From Nonomuraea rubra (lineage in GTDB: Bacteria > Actinomycetota > Actinomycetes > Streptosporangiales > Streptosporangiaceae): 64,000 nucleotides of DNA. Below the pieces are notes generated by a model, which was not told the DNA's origin, did no database searches, and was given only the letters and a program-made list of their open reading frames with translations. A program made the position numbers and the translations under genes. The stretch is taken from assembly GCF_014207985.1 (NCBI RefSeq), contig NZ_JACHMI010000001.1, positions 12,716,082 through 12,780,081 on the forward strand, read 5' to 3'. Below, one piece after another: positions 7,906 through 17,385 of this stretch (its first letter is position 1; the number at the start of each line of letters is the position of its first letter).

Positions 7906-8916
7906 ATGACCGGAAGCGCAGCCGCTGGGAGCGGCGCCGGGCGGCGGTTCGCCGGCCGCGAGGAGCTGGCCGCCCTGACGCGCGAGGTCTATGGCGCCGG
8001 CCGCCGCCTGGCCCGCGTCGAGCGGCTCACCGGCGGCTCCAAGAAGGGCGTCTACCGCCTGTCCTTCCAGGACCAGGGCCCGACCGCCGTGCTCTACGTC
8101 TGGTCCGGCGACGAGGACTACTGGGACCCGGCGGACCGCCCCGAGCCCTTCGCGCACGGCACCGGGCTGGGCCTCTTCAAGGCCGCGCACGCCCGGCTGA
8201 GCGCCGCGGGCGTCCGGGTCCCCGACCTCTACTTCGCCGACGACGGCCACGAGCTCTATCCCGCCGACGTGGCCCTGATCGAGGACGTACGCGGCGGAAC
8301 CCTGGAGGCCCGGCTGGCCGGCGAGCACGCCGAGCCCATGGAACGACTCGCGGACGGCCTGCGCGCGATGGCCCGGTGCCGGTCACGTGACCTGGGGAAG
8401 GTCGCCCTGGTCGAGAGCGGCCAGGGCATCAGCGGGCCGGCTTCGCGGATCGTGCTGGAGGTGGCGCTGGGCGACCTCGCCGAGGCCGCGTCCAGGGTCG
8501 AGCCGATCGGCAGGGCCGCCGCCGAGCTGGAGGAGCGGCTGCGGGAGCTGGCGGCGGGCATCGAGCCGCGTACGGACCACGGCCTGATGCACGGCGAGCT
8601 GGGCCCCGATCACGTCCTGATGGACGACGACGACCGGCCGGTGCTCATCGACGTCGAGGGCGCGATGTTCTTCGACGTCGAGTGGGAGCACGTCTTCCTG
8701 CGGATCCGCTTCGGCGACCACTACGCCCGGCTGCGGGCGGACGGCCTGGACGAGCGCAGGATGCGGCTCTACCGGCTGGCCCAGCACCTGTCGCTGGTCG
8801 CGGGGCCGCTGCGGCTGCTGGACGGCGACTTCCCCGATCGGGCCTTCATGCTGGAGATCGCCCGCCACCACACGCAGGAAGTACTCCAAACGGGGGGCAT
8901 GCCGGACGTATGGTGA
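7906..8916 (+). CDS. Aminoglycoside phosphotransferase-like (APH family) kinase
   Basis: The 336-residue product is a protein-kinase-like fold of the APH/choline kinase family. ERLTGGSKKGVYRLSF resembles the N-lobe nucleotide loop. HGELGPDHVLMDDDDRPVLIDVEGAMFFDVEWEH holds the catalytic loop and metal-binding aspartate region, with HGELGPDHV in place of the usual HGDLHPGNV. The Asp to Glu change in the catalytic motif is unusual and makes substrate or even activity uncertain. No resistance function is implied. It stands alone. Confidence 0.75.
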   Translation: MTGSAAAGSGAGRRFAGREELAALTREVYGAGRRLARVERLTGGSKKGVYRLSFQDQGPTAVLYVWSGDEDYWDPADRPEPFAHGTGLGLFKAAHARLSAAGVRVPDLYFADDGHELYPADVALIEDVRGGTLEARLAGEHAEPMERLADGLRAMARCRSRDLGKVALVESGQGISGPASRIVLEVALGDLAEAASRVEPIGRAAAELEERLRELAAGIEPRTDHGLMHGELGPDHVLMDDDDRPVLIDVEGAMFFDVEWEHVFLRIRFGDHYARLRADGLDERRMRLYRLAQHLSLVAGPLRLLDGDFPDRAFMLEIARHHTQEVLQTGGMPDVW

Positions 8917-8997
8917 TAACCGGCCGCCGGGGCCCTTGCGCCGCCGGTCGATTTGGTCAACTCTTAGGAAGGTTTCCTAACAGTTGAGGAGGACCAG

Positions 8998-9528
8998 GTG
9001 CGCGGAAGACGTGTCTTGGCGGGCCTGAGCCTCCTGGTGGCCGCCGCCTGCGGCGGGCCGGCGAAGGACGAGCCCCCGGTCAATGCCGAGGACGTGATGT
9101 TCGTCCAGATGATGGTGCAGCACCACCGGCAGGGGATCGAGATCGCCAAGGTGGGCACGTCCCGCGCCACGACTCCCGAGCTCAAGACCCTGACCGCGGC
9201 CATCGAGAGCACGCAGCAGACCGAGGTCGAGATGATGCTGCGCTGGTTGCACTCCTGGGACCAGCCCCTCACGCCCGCCACCAGCGCCCACGACCACCAC
9301 GGCGGCATGCCGGAGACGGACGCCAAGCAGATCCAGGCGCTGCGGCAGTCCAGGAACTTCGAGTACGACCTGTGCAACCTGCTCATCGCCCACCAGGACG
9401 ACGCCGTCCAGATGGCCGCCGCGGAGGTCGCGGGCGGCGCGAACCCGGCGGTCCAGCAGTGGGCGGCCCAGGTGCAGAGCTCCCGCAAGGGTCAGATCGA
9501 CATGATGATGGACCTCATCAAGAAGTAG
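8998..9528 (+). CDS. DUF305-domain lipoprotein
   Basis: The 176-residue product starts at GTG 8998 behind GAGGAGGACCAG. A short basic signal ends in a lipobox (LVAAACGG), so it should be a lipoprotein on the outer face of the membrane. It then shows the DUF305 pattern: FVQMMVQHHRQGIEIAK, a TEVEMMLRWL helix and a second LLIAHQDDAVQMA copy. DUF305 is a ferritin-like four-helix fold with conserved Met/His residues, and several members are linked to copper. Metal binding here is inferred from the His/Met-rich segments, including AHDHHGGM. Confidence 0.85.
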   Translation: MRGRRVLAGLSLLVAAACGGPAKDEPPVNAEDVMFVQMMVQHHRQGIEIAKVGTSRATTPELKTLTAAIESTQQTEVEMMLRWLHSWDQPLTPATSAHDHHGGMPETDAKQIQALRQSRNFEYDLCNLLIAHQDDAVQMAAAEVAGGANPAVQQWAAQVQSSRKGQIDMMMDLIKK

Positions 9529-9567
9529 CGGACGCCGCCAGAAGAACTCATAGACGCCGTGCCCATT

Positions 9568-9584
9568 AAGTGATTAGATCACTT
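9568..9584. promoter_or_regulatory. Palindromic operator of the GntR-family regulator (copy 1)
   Basis: AAGTGATTAGATCACTT is a perfect 7-3-7 palindrome ending 3 bases before the ATG of the GntR/FadR regulator. Its position suggests autoregulation by blocking initiation. A copy matching 15 of 17 bases lies upstream of the propeller-epimerase-SDR operon at 23330-23346. Confidence 0.75.
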
Positions 9585-9587
9585 GAT

Positions 9588-10406
9588 ATGTCCGAGGTAG
9601 CGCGGCCCACGCTTTCCGACGCTCTGACCGAGCGCATGCTGGAGCTCATCCGTACGGGAGGGCACCGGCCGGGCGACAGGCTGCCCTCGACCAGGGAGCT
9701 CTCCCAGCGCTTCGCCGTCACCACCCCGACGCTGCGCGAGGCGCTACGCAGGCTGGAGGCCACCGGGGCCATCGAGCTGCGGCACGGCTCCGGCATCTAC
9801 GTCGGCGCCGCCATCGAACGGCTGGTCCTGCCCAACCCCAACATGCGCGAGATCCACGCCGCCCAGCTCCTGGAGCTGCTCGACGCGCGGATCCTGATCG
9901 AGCCGCCGCTGGCCGCCCTGGCCGCCAGGAACGCCGACGGCGACGAGCTCAGAGCGCTCAGGCAGGCGCTGGACGAGGCGAGCAGGCACCTGCGCGGCGA
10001 GGACGCAGAACTGCACGACGCGAACATGACCTTCCACCGGGCCACCGCCCGGATGGCGGGCAACAGCGTGCTGCACGAGGTCGTCGACTCGCTGCTCACG
10101 GTCCACGGGCCGGAGCAGCGGGAGATCCTGCAGATCTTCGATGACCGCCGCCGCGACCACGAGGAGCACCTGGCCATCCTGGAGGCCGTCGAGGCGCGTG
10201 ACGCGGCCCAGGCCGAGCAGCGCATGCGGGCCCACCTGGTGGACGTCAAGACGGTGATCGAGCACCGGATGCAACCCCCCCCGATGAGAACCAAGGAGGC
10301 CGGCCCATGTACCGGTCACGTGTGGCCACGCTCGGCGTGGCGGCGCTCGTCCTGGCCGCCTGCGGCGGCAACGGCGCCGAGGCGCCGCAGAAGAAGACCG
10401 AGCTGA
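9588..10406 (+). CDS. GntR-family (FadR/FCD type) transcriptional regulator
   Basis: The product has an N-terminal winged helix (PTLSDALTERMLELIRTGG, RPGDRLPSTRELSQRFAVT, REALRRLEATGAIELRHGSG, residues about 7-72) and an all-helical FCD ligand domain (about 95-225) with FHRATARMAGN and the DHEEHLAILEA metal/ligand region. ATG 9588 is preferred over GTG 9570, which lies inside the operator. As read, the protein is 272 residues, with about 35 Arg/Pro/Ala-rich residues overlapping the next gene by 100 bases. One fewer base in the C8 run at 10275-10282 would end it at 10287, just ahead of that gene's ribosome site. It probably controls the sugar genes downstream. Confidence 0.9.
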   Translation: MSEVARPTLSDALTERMLELIRTGGHRPGDRLPSTRELSQRFAVTTPTLREALRRLEATGAIELRHGSGIYVGAAIERLVLPNPNMREIHAAQLLELLDARILIEPPLAALAARNADGDELRALRQALDEASRHLRGEDAELHDANMTFHRATARMAGNSVLHEVVDSLLTVHGPEQREILQIFDDRRRDHEEHLAILEAVEARDAAQAEQRMRAHLVDVKTVIEHRMQPPPMRTKEAGPCTGHVWPRSAWRRSSWPPAAATAPRRRRRRPS

Positions 10407-11557
10407 CCCTCTACAACGACAAGGGCGCCTGGACGAAGTACTTCGACGAGATGGGTGCCCTGTCCAAGCAGAGCATCGGCCTGGGCATGAAGCCGACGGG
10501 ATACACGGACTCGGCGCAGTACCAGGCGTTCATCAAGGCGTCGTTCCGCACGGACGTCAAGCCCGACCTGTTCACCTGGCAGACCGGGGGGATGCTGGAG
10601 GAGATCGTCAAGCAGAAGCAGGTGGCCGAGACCACGGCCATCTGGCAGGAGGCGATCAAGGCGGGCGACCTGTCGCAGGACCTCGCCCCGTACTACACGA
10701 TCGGCGGCAAGCAGTACTGCGTGCCGATGAACGTCGCCTACTGGGGCATGTTCTACAACAAGAAGATCTTCGACCAGTACGACCTGAAGCCGCCCCAGAC
10801 CTGGGACGACCTCGTGAAAACGGCCGAAACGCTCAAGCAGAACGGCGTCAAGGCCTTCTACCACACCAGCGTGCTGTTCTCGTTCGTCTGGTTCGAGCAG
10901 CTCATGGCCGGCACCGACCCCGACCTGTACGACCGCCTGTCCACCGGCAAGGCCAAGTACACCGACCCCGGCGTGGTGCAGGTGATGGAGCGGTGGAAGC
11001 AGCTCATCGACGCCGGCTACTTCATCAACCCGGGCGACAAGACCGACCCCGGCGACGTGCTGAAGACCGGCAAGGCGGCGATGGTCTCGTTCGGCACCTG
11101 GTTCAACACCAGCATGACCACGCGCAGCATGAAGGCCGGCACCCACTACGACTTCTTCGTCATCCCGAACGTCAACGCGGCGCTGCCCAAGACATCGATG
11201 ATCTTCGAGAGCGGGCCGCTGTGCTCGCTCACCAAGGCGGCCGACCCCGACGCCAGCATGAAGTACCTCAAGTGGTGGACCGGCTCGGAGGCGCAGGACA
11301 AGTGGGCCAAGAGCCGGGGTGACGTCAGCGCCAACCCGAAGGTGACGATCGACGACAAGGTGCTCGGCACCGTCACCAAGGACGCGGGCAGCGGGAAGTA
11401 CCGGCTGGTCAACCGCTACTTCGAGGCGACTCCGCCGCCGATCCTGACGGCCGCGCTCGACGGGTTCAGCAAGTTCGTGACCGAGCCGGGCAGCTACAAG
11501 GAGGTCCTGGAGACGATCCAGAAGGCGGCCGACGAGTACTGGAGCACGCATCAGTGA
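10307..11557 (+). CDS. ABC transporter sugar-binding lipoprotein
   Basis: The 416-residue product is a family-1 extracellular solute-binding protein. A signal with lipobox (LVLAACGG, Cys at about residue 19) is followed by ELTLYNDKG, FTWQTGGMLEEIV, a YWGMFYNKKIFDQYDLKPPQTWDDL hinge region and a GKAAMVSFGTWF block, all usual for oligosaccharide binders. AAGGAGG sits 7 bases before ATG 10307. It would capture a glycan fragment and deliver it to the two permeases encoded next, which overlap it by 4 bases. The ligand is not determined; the GH38 neighbour suggests a mannose-containing glycan. Confidence 0.93.
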   Translation: MYRSRVATLGVAALVLAACGGNGAEAPQKKTELTLYNDKGAWTKYFDEMGALSKQSIGLGMKPTGYTDSAQYQAFIKASFRTDVKPDLFTWQTGGMLEEIVKQKQVAETTAIWQEAIKAGDLSQDLAPYYTIGGKQYCVPMNVAYWGMFYNKKIFDQYDLKPPQTWDDLVKTAETLKQNGVKAFYHTSVLFSFVWFEQLMAGTDPDLYDRLSTGKAKYTDPGVVQVMERWKQLIDAGYFINPGDKTDPGDVLKTGKAAMVSFGTWFNTSMTTRSMKAGTHYDFFVIPNVNAALPKTSMIFESGPLCSLTKAADPDASMKYLKWWTGSEAQDKWAKSRGDVSANPKVTIDDKVLGTVTKDAGSGKYRLVNRYFEATPPPILTAALDGFSKFVTEPGSYKEVLETIQKAADEYWSTHQ

Positions 11558-12405
11558 GCCGCGCCGCTCCCATCCTCGGCAGGTTCAGGTACGGCTACGT
11601 GGCGCCGGCGGCGCTGCTGGTCGCGGTGCTGCTGTACGCGCCGTTCGTGTGGACGGCGTACCTGAGCCTGACCCGTTACGACGGCCTGGAGCCGCCGGTC
11701 TGGGTCGGCCTGGCCAACTTCGCCAAGCTGTTCGACGACGCCGCGCTGATCACCTCGACCCGTAACACGCTGATCTGGGTGATCGGCACCATGGTGCTGC
11801 CGGTCGGGCTCGGGCTGCTGGTCGCGGTGCTGTCGTACGACATCAGGGGCGGCGCGTGGTACCGGGTGCCGTTCATGCTGCCGTACGCGCTGAGCGGCGC
11901 GGGCCTGGCCATGGTGTGGAGCCCGATCCTGTCGCACGACGGCATCGCGAACCTGCTGCTCGGCGTGGACACCGCGTTCCTGCAAGAGGAGCCGGTGAAC
12001 ACGTTCGCGATGCTGGCGGTCTGGACGTGGCAGCAGCTCGGCGTGAACACGCTGCTGTTCGTGGTGGGGCTGCAGTCCATCCCGAAGGAGCCGATCGAGG
12101 CGGCGCGGCTGGACGGGGCGTCGGGCTGGCGGCTGTTCCGGCACGTGATCTGGCCGCTGATGCGGCCCCTTACGGCGGTCGTGGTGGGACTGGCGCTGGT
12201 GTCGAGCCTGAAGACGTTCGACATCGTCTGGGTGCTGACCCAGGGCGGTCCAGGACGCAACTCCGAGACGCTGGCGGTGACCATGTACAAGGAGACGTTC
12301 GTGGCCAGCGACTACGGTTACGGCTCGGCGGTCGCGGTGATGCTGACCGTCGTGACGGGGCTGGCGTCGTACCTGTACCTGCGCAGGCAGGTGACGGCCA
12401 CATGA
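11554..12405 (+). CDS. ABC sugar permease, MalF/UgpA type
   Basis: The 283-residue inner-membrane protein has about six hydrophobic segments. The EAA loop reads IPKEPIEAARLDGASGWRLF, where the shared ATPase docks, and the GGPGRNSETL segment before the last helix is characteristic of the MalF/UgpA group. GTG 11554 overlaps the binding-protein stop by 4 bases, and its own stop overlaps the next permease start by 4 bases, so translation is probably coupled. Confidence 0.93.
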   Translation: MSRAAPILGRFRYGYVAPAALLVAVLLYAPFVWTAYLSLTRYDGLEPPVWVGLANFAKLFDDAALITSTRNTLIWVIGTMVLPVGLGLLVAVLSYDIRGGAWYRVPFMLPYALSGAGLAMVWSPILSHDGIANLLLGVDTAFLQEEPVNTFAMLAVWTWQQLGVNTLLFVVGLQSIPKEPIEAARLDGASGWRLFRHVIWPLMRPLTAVVVGLALVSSLKTFDIVWVLTQGGPGRNSETLAVTMYKETFVASDYGYGSAVAVMLTVVTGLASYLYLRRQVTAT

Positions 12406-13214
12406 TCAGGCGGGCCGTGCTCGTCCTGCTCGGGCTGGTCTGGCTCGGGCCGACGTACCTGCTGCTGGTCAACGCCTCGCGGCCGGCGGACGCCTACGAT
12501 CCGGCCGCCGCGTGGGTGCCCTCGGGCGACTTCGCGCTGCTGGAGAACTTCGCCCGCGCCGTGGACGGCGCCAACCTCGGCGGCAGCCTGGCCAGCACCG
12601 CGCTCTACAGCGTCGTCTCGCCGCTGCTCGGCGTGCTGATCGGGGCGCTGGCCGGGTACGTGATCGTGGTGCTGCGGCTGCGGTACGGGTTCTGGTGGTT
12701 CCTGCTGATCTTCGGCGGCACCGTCTTCCCCTCGCAGATGTTGCTCGTGCCGCTCTTCGTCGGCTACAGCGACGCCGGCCTGTACGACAGCCGCCTCGGA
12801 CTGATCATCGTCTACACGTCGATCAACGTGCCGCTGGCCGCGTTCGTGCTGCGCAACTTCTACTCCGGCGTCGCCTTCTCGATCTTCGAGGCCGCGCGCA
12901 TGGACGGCGCCTCGACCTTCCGCGTCTTCTGGCGCATCTACCTGCCGATGTCGCTGCCGGCGCTGACGGCCGTGTTCATCCTCGAGTTCACCTTCATCTG
13001 GAACGACCTCGTCTTCGGGCTCACCCTCACCCAGACCGAGGGCGTCCGGCCGGTGATGACGGCCATCGCGGGCCTCATGACCGACGTGTACGCCGGCACC
13101 CCGGTCCCCGTCGGCCTGGCGGCGGGACTGGTGGTCTCGCTGCCGACCGTCGTGCTGTTCCTCGCCACCCAGCGCCTGTTCGCCAGGGGCCTTTCTCTAG
13201 GGAGTGTTCAATGA
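12402..13214 (+). CDS. ABC sugar permease, MalG/UgpE type
   Basis: The 270-residue product starts at ATG 12402 with a hydrophobic first helix ([17 protein letters not shown]). It has six predicted membrane segments and an EAA loop [20 protein letters not shown]. It is the second half of the heterodimeric channel. The locus has no ATP-binding subunit, so a shared MsmK/MsiK-type ATPase encoded elsewhere is likely, as is common in actinomycetes. The start and stop overlap the flanking genes by 4 bases each. Confidence 0.93.
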   Translation: MIRRAVLVLLGLVWLGPTYLLLVNASRPADAYDPAAAWVPSGDFALLENFARAVDGANLGGSLASTALYSVVSPLLGVLIGALAGYVIVVLRLRYGFWWFLLIFGGTVFPSQMLLVPLFVGYSDAGLYDSRLGLIIVYTSINVPLAAFVLRNFYSGVAFSIFEAARMDGASTFRVFWRIYLPMSLPALTAVFILEFTFIWNDLVFGLTLTQTEGVRPVMTAIAGLMTDVYAGTPVPVGLAAGLVVSLPTVVLFLATQRLFARGLSLGSVQ

Positions 13215-16147
13215 CCAGCCGGTTGCTCCAGCGCAGCCTGGGAAGCCCCGACTACGACGGGATCAGGCAGGCGCTGCGCGACGACACCTCGACCCCCGTG
13301 ATCAGCGTGCGCGGGCTGGAGGTGCGGGTCGCGGTGCTGCCGCTGTTCACCCACGACGGCCGCCAGGCGGTCAGGGTCTCCAGCACGGAGCCGCTGACGC
13401 ACGTGCTGGTCGGCGTGGACAGCGCGTCCGGCAGCGACGTGACGCTGCTGGTGCCCGAGGTGGACGCGCCGCGCGCGCTGACCCTGGAGTGCCGCGACGA
13501 GGCGGGGGTGGTCGGCAGCGCGCGGATCACGGTGACGCCGCAGCGCAAGTGGCACGTGTTCGTGGTGCACCACTCGCATCTCGACATCGGCTACACCGAC
13601 CCGCAGGGCACGGTCCTGCGCCACCACCTCGACTACCTCGACGCGGCGCTGCGCCTGGCGGAGGAGACCGCGTCCTGGCCGGACGACGCGAAGTTCCGGT
13701 GGACGGTCGAGTCGTCGATGCCGGCGCTCAGGTGGCTGGAGCACCGGCCGAAGGAGATGGTCGACTCGTTCGCCGCGCTGGCCAGGGCGGGCTCGATCGA
13801 GGTGACCGCGCTGCCGTTCCAGCTCCACACCGAGGCGTGCTCGACCGAGGAGCTGCACCGGCAGCTCCGCTTCACCACGCAGCTCGAACGGCGCTACGGC
13901 TTCGCCACCAGGTCGGCCATGCACACCGACGTGCCGGGGGCCGTGGTCGGGCTGGTGGACGCGCTCAGCGCGGCGGGCGTGCGGTATCTCGCCGCGGCGC
14001 ACAACTGGGCCGGCAGGTCCGTGCCGTACCTGCACGGTGGCGACAAGCTGACCAGGCCGTTCCGGTGGCGGGCGCCGAGCGGGAACGAGATCCTCGTGTG
14101 GTTCACGGACACGCCGCACGGGATGGCGTACATGGAGGGCAACACGGTCGGGCTGACCGACTCCTACGAGCTGGCCGACGACCTGCTGCCGCGGTACCTG
14201 TCCGCGCTGGCGACGCGGGGGTACCCGTACGGTCCCGGCACGTTCGGCTGGCAGGGGCCGGACGCGCCGAAGGAGCCGTACGAGCTGGACGTGCTGCACC
14301 TGCGCGTGCAGGGCGCACACGCCGACAACGCCGGCCCGTCGATCGTGCCCGCGACGATCGCCCGCCGGTGGAACGAGCAGTGGGCCTACCCGCGGCTGCG
14401 CTCGGCCGTGAACAGCGACTTCTTCGAGCACGTCGAGGAGCGCTACCACGACCGGCTGGCCGTGCACGAGGGCGACTGGACCGACTGGTGGGCCGACGGG
14501 CTCGGCTCGGGCGCGCGCCCACTCGGCTACGTCCGCCGGGCGCAGTCGGCACTGCGCGTGGCCGAGACGCTGCACACGCTCGCCGGGGTGGACGCCACCG
14601 AGCAGGTGGACGCCGCCTACGACAAGGTCGCCCTGTTCAACGAGCACACCTGGGGTGCGGCGAACCCGTGGGAGGACGCCGAGGAGGCGGGCGACTCCGG
14701 CGGCCTGCAGTGGACGCGCAAGTCGTCCGGCGCGTACGACGCCCAGGACGACGCCGCCGACCTGCTGCACGCCGGGATCCGCAGGTTCGCGGCGGCGCTG
14801 TCGGAGACGGGCGTCGAGGGCGGCGCGCTGGCGTCGTTCGCCGTCTTCAACCCCGGCACCCGGGCACGCACCGACGTCGTGCGGGCCTTCCTGCCCCGGG
14901 ACGTGGTGGGCGTGGACGTGCCGATCGCGCTGGTGGACGCCAGGACGGGGGCGACGCTGCCGCACCACGAGGAGTTCGTGGATCCCGACGACTGGCCGAC
15001 CCGGCCGATCGGCCGGCACATCCACGCCGTAGTGCCGGATATTTCCGGATACAGCTATGTACGGGTGGACGTCGTCCCGGGCGAGAGCCAGGCGCCCGAG
15101 CCGGTCGAGCTCGACCAGGCCAGCGGGGTGATCGAGAACGAGTTGTACCGGGTCGCGTACGACGTGCGCGAAGGGTACGTCTCCTCGATCTTCGACAAGC
15201 GGGCGGGCCGCGAGCTGGTCAACGGCGACGCGGCGGCCGGCTTCGGCCAGTACGTCTACGACCGGTACGCCACCGCCCCCCACTTCAACCACCTGTCGGG
15301 ACACGTGGGCGCGCACGACCGGACCCTGCTCGGCGACCGCGCCATCGGCACCCACGCCACGATCAAGGAGGCCAGGCGCACGGCCGTCGGCGAGAAGCTG
15401 GTCGTGGAGCTGCGCGGCAAGGGCGTCGACTGGATCCGCACCACGATCGAGCTGCACCACGGCGTGCCCCGCGTCGACCTGACCTACCAGCTCGCCAAGC
15501 AGGGCACGCCCGCCAAGGAGGCCGTCTTCCTGGCCTTTCCGTTCGCCACCGGACCGGCCACGGCCTGGGAGCTGACCGGCGGCGTCGGTGGCCCCGGCGT
15601 GCCCAGGGTGCCGGGCTCGGCCGAGTACATGCTGCCGATCAGGCACTGGATCGCCTTCGAGGACCCGGAGCTGACCGTCGCCTGGGCCACGCTGGAGGCA
15701 CCGCTGGTGCAGCTCGGCACCATCCACATGCCGTACGCGCCGTTCCCGCCCACGCTGGACCAGGAGGACGGCACCGTCTACTCGTGGGCGCTCAACAACA
15801 TCTGGGACACCAACTTCCCCGCACAGCAGCAGGGCGAGACCACCTTCCGGTACGCGGTCACCTCGGAGCCGGGAGCGCTCCCCAGGCGCCTCGGCGCGGC
15901 GGTGGCCTCCGGGCTGACCGAGCCGTTCGTCGGCGCGCTGATCACCGACAGCCCCGCGAGCGAGGAGACGTACGTCTCCGTCGATCACCCCGACGTCCTG
16001 GTCACGTCCCTGGGCTGGGACGGCGTGCGGCTGCAGTCGCTGGCCGCCGAGCCGGTCGAGGTCAGGGTGTCGCGGCCGGGACACGAGACAGCCGAGGTGA
16101 CGCTGCCCGCGTGCGGGGTGGCCGTGGTCAGGGGGACACGTCAGTGA
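13211..16147 (+). CDS. Glycoside hydrolase family 38 (alpha-mannosidase-like)
   Basis: The 978-residue product lacks a signal peptide, so it should act in the cytoplasm on imported oligosaccharides. After about 110 residues of beta-rich N-terminal domain comes the GH38 catalytic domain: [11 protein letters not shown] (zinc ligands near H123 and D125), WTVESS, and MHTDVPG with D240 as the likely nucleophile. A long C-terminal beta-sandwich part includes [10 protein letters not shown] and [12 protein letters not shown]38 enzymes remove alpha-mannosyl residues by a zinc-dependent retaining mechanism. Start ATG 13211 follows GGGAG and overlaps the permease stop. An upstream in-frame extension is permease sequence in another frame. 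Confidence 0.88.
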   Translation: MTSRLLQRSLGSPDYDGIRQALRDDTSTPVISVRGLEVRVAVLPLFTHDGRQAVRVSSTEPLTHVLVGVDSASGSDVTLLVPEVDAPRALTLECRDEAGVVGSARITVTPQRKWHVFVVHHSHLDIGYTDPQGTVLRHHLDYLDAALRLAEETASWPDDAKFRWTVESSMPALRWLEHRPKEMVDSFAALARAGSIEVTALPFQLHTEACSTEELHRQLRFTTQLERRYGFATRSAMHTDVPGAVVGLVDALSAAGVRYLAAAHNWAGRSVPYLHGGDKLTRPFRWRAPSGNEILVWFTDTPHGMAYMEGNTVGLTDSYELADDLLPRYLSALATRGYPYGPGTFGWQGPDAPKEPYELDVLHLRVQGAHADNAGPSIVPATIARRWNEQWAYPRLRSAVNSDFFEHVEERYHDRLAVHEGDWTDWWADGLGSGARPLGYVRRAQSALRVAETLHTLAGVDATEQVDAAYDKVALFNEHTWGAANPWEDAEEAGDSGGLQWTRKSSGAYDAQDDAADLLHAGIRRFAAALSETGVEGGALASFAVFNPGTRARTDVVRAFLPRDVVGVDVPIALVDARTGATLPHHEEFVDPDDWPTRPIGRHIHAVVPDISGYSYVRVDVVPGESQAPEPVELDQASGVIENELYRVAYDVREGYVSSIFDKRAGRELVNGDAAAGFGQYVYDRYATAPHFNHLSGHVGAHDRTLLGDRAIGTHATIKEARRTAVGEKLVVELRGKGVDWIRTTIELHHGVPRVDLTYQLAKQGTPAKEAVFLAFPFATGPATAWELTGGVGGPGVPRVPGSAEYMLPIRHWIAFEDPELTVAWATLEAPLVQLGTIHMPYAPFPPTLDQEDGTVYSWALNNIWDTNFPAQQQGETTFRYAVTSEPGALPRRLGAAVASGLTEPFVGALITDSPASEETYVSVDHPDVLVTSLGWDGVRLQSLAAEPVEVRVSRPGHETAEVTLPACGVAVVRGTRQ

Positions 16148-17376
16148 AGATCGTCGACATCCGGGCCACCACGGTCGCGGTCCCGCTGGAGGCGCCGCTG
16201 CGGCACAGCAACGGCGCCCACTGGGGCCGGTTCGTCCGCACGATCGTCGAGGTCGAGGCCGACAACGGGCTGGTCGGCCTGGGGGAGATGGGCGGCGGGG
16301 GCGAGAGCGCGGAGTCGGCCTTCCGTGCGCTCAAGCCGTACCTGGAGGGCCACGACCCGTTCAGGCTCGAAGCGCTGCGCTTCAAGATCGCGAACCCGAC
16401 GGCCTCGCTCTACAACAACCGCACGCAGCTCCTGGCCGCGATCGAGTTCGCCTGCCTCGACCTCATCGGGCAGCACCTCGGGGTGGCCGTCTGCGACCTG
16501 CTGGGCGGGCGGTTGCGGGACGCGGTGCCGTTCGCGTCGTACCTGTTCTTCCGGTACGCGTCCGGCGGCCACGGCGAGATCCGTACCCCGGACCAGCTCG
16601 TCGAGCACACCAGGCGGCTCAAGGAGGCGCACGGGTTCACCGTGCACAAGCTCAAGGGCGGCGTGTTCCCGCCGGACTACGAGCTGGAGTGCTACCGGGC
16701 GCTGGCCGAGGCGTTCCCCGGCGACCGGCTCAGGTACGACCCGAACGCCGTGCTGTCGGTGGCCGAGGGCCTGCGCTTCGGCCGCGCCATCGAGCACCTG
16801 AACAACGACTACCTGGAGGACCCGGTCTGGGGGCTCGAAGGGCTGCGGGCCGTGCGCGAGCAGGTCAGGGTGCCGCTGGCGACCAACACGGTCGTGGTCA
16901 ACTTCGAGCAGCTCGCCTCGAACGTGCTGCGCAGGGGCGCCGACGTGGTGCTGCTGGACACGACGTTCTGGGGCGGGATCAGGCCGTGCGTGAAGGCGGC
17001 GGGGGTGTGCGAGACGTTCCAGCTCGGGGTGGCCGTGCACTCGTCGGGGGAGCTGGGCGTCCAGCTCGCGACCATGCTGCATCTGGGCGCGGTGCTGCCG
17101 AACCTGACCTACGCCGCCGACGCGCACTACCACCAGCTCACGGACGACGTGATCGAGGGCGGCAAGCTGGCGTACTCGGAGGGCGCCATCGCGGTGCCCG
17201 AAGGACCCGGGCTGGGGGTCCGGCTGGACCCCGAGCGGGTCGCCCGCTACGCCGAGTACTACCGGGAAACGGGGGGCTATCCGTACGACCGCGATCCCGG
17301 GCGGCCCGGCTGGTACGCCACGGTCCCCAACGAGCGGTTCGCCGATCCGGATATCTCCGTCGAAATCAGACCATAA
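16144..17376 (+). CDS. Enolase-superfamily sugar-acid dehydratase (glucarate dehydratase-like)
   Basis: The 410-residue product starts at GTG 16144, overlapping the GH38 stop by 4 bases. It has the mandelate racemase/enolase layout: an N-terminal capping domain, KLKGG (catalytic lysine region), DPNAVLS and the following acidic metal ligands (YLEDPV), then [12 protein letters not shown] and a late [18 protein letters not shown] block like the catalytic His segment of glucarate dehydratases. It probably dehydrates an aldonate or aldarate to a 2-keto-3-deoxy acid. With the SDR and epimerase-like proteins of the facing operon it suggests an oxidative route for the released sugar. Confidence 0.85.
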   Translation: MKIVDIRATTVAVPLEAPLRHSNGAHWGRFVRTIVEVEADNGLVGLGEMGGGGESAESAFRALKPYLEGHDPFRLEALRFKIANPTASLYNNRTQLLAAIEFACLDLIGQHLGVAVCDLLGGRLRDAVPFASYLFFRYASGGHGEIRTPDQLVEHTRRLKEAHGFTVHKLKGGVFPPDYELECYRALAEAFPGDRLRYDPNAVLSVAEGLRFGRAIEHLNNDYLEDPVWGLEGLRAVREQVRVPLATNTVVVNFEQLASNVLRRGADVVLLDTTFWGGIRPCVKAAGVCETFQLGVAVHSSGELGVQLATMLHLGAVLPNLTYAADAHYHQLTDDVIEGGKLAYSEGAIAVPEGPGLGVRLDPERVARYAEYYRETGGYPYDRDPGRPGWYATVPNERFADPDISVEIRP

Positions 17377-17385
17377 TTGGTCAAC

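Noticed and set aside
12512..13210. Upstream extension of the GH38 frame to 12512
   Set aside because: This part is the permease gene in another frame, Arg/Ala/Gly-rich; ATG 13211 has a ribosome site and overlaps the permease stop.
13208..16084. Long open frames antisense to the GH38 gene
   Set aside because: Opposite-strand frames of 100s of residues are expected in very high-GC DNA; the translation is low-complexity Arg/Gly/Val/His/Leu and the sense frame has clear GH38 motifs.
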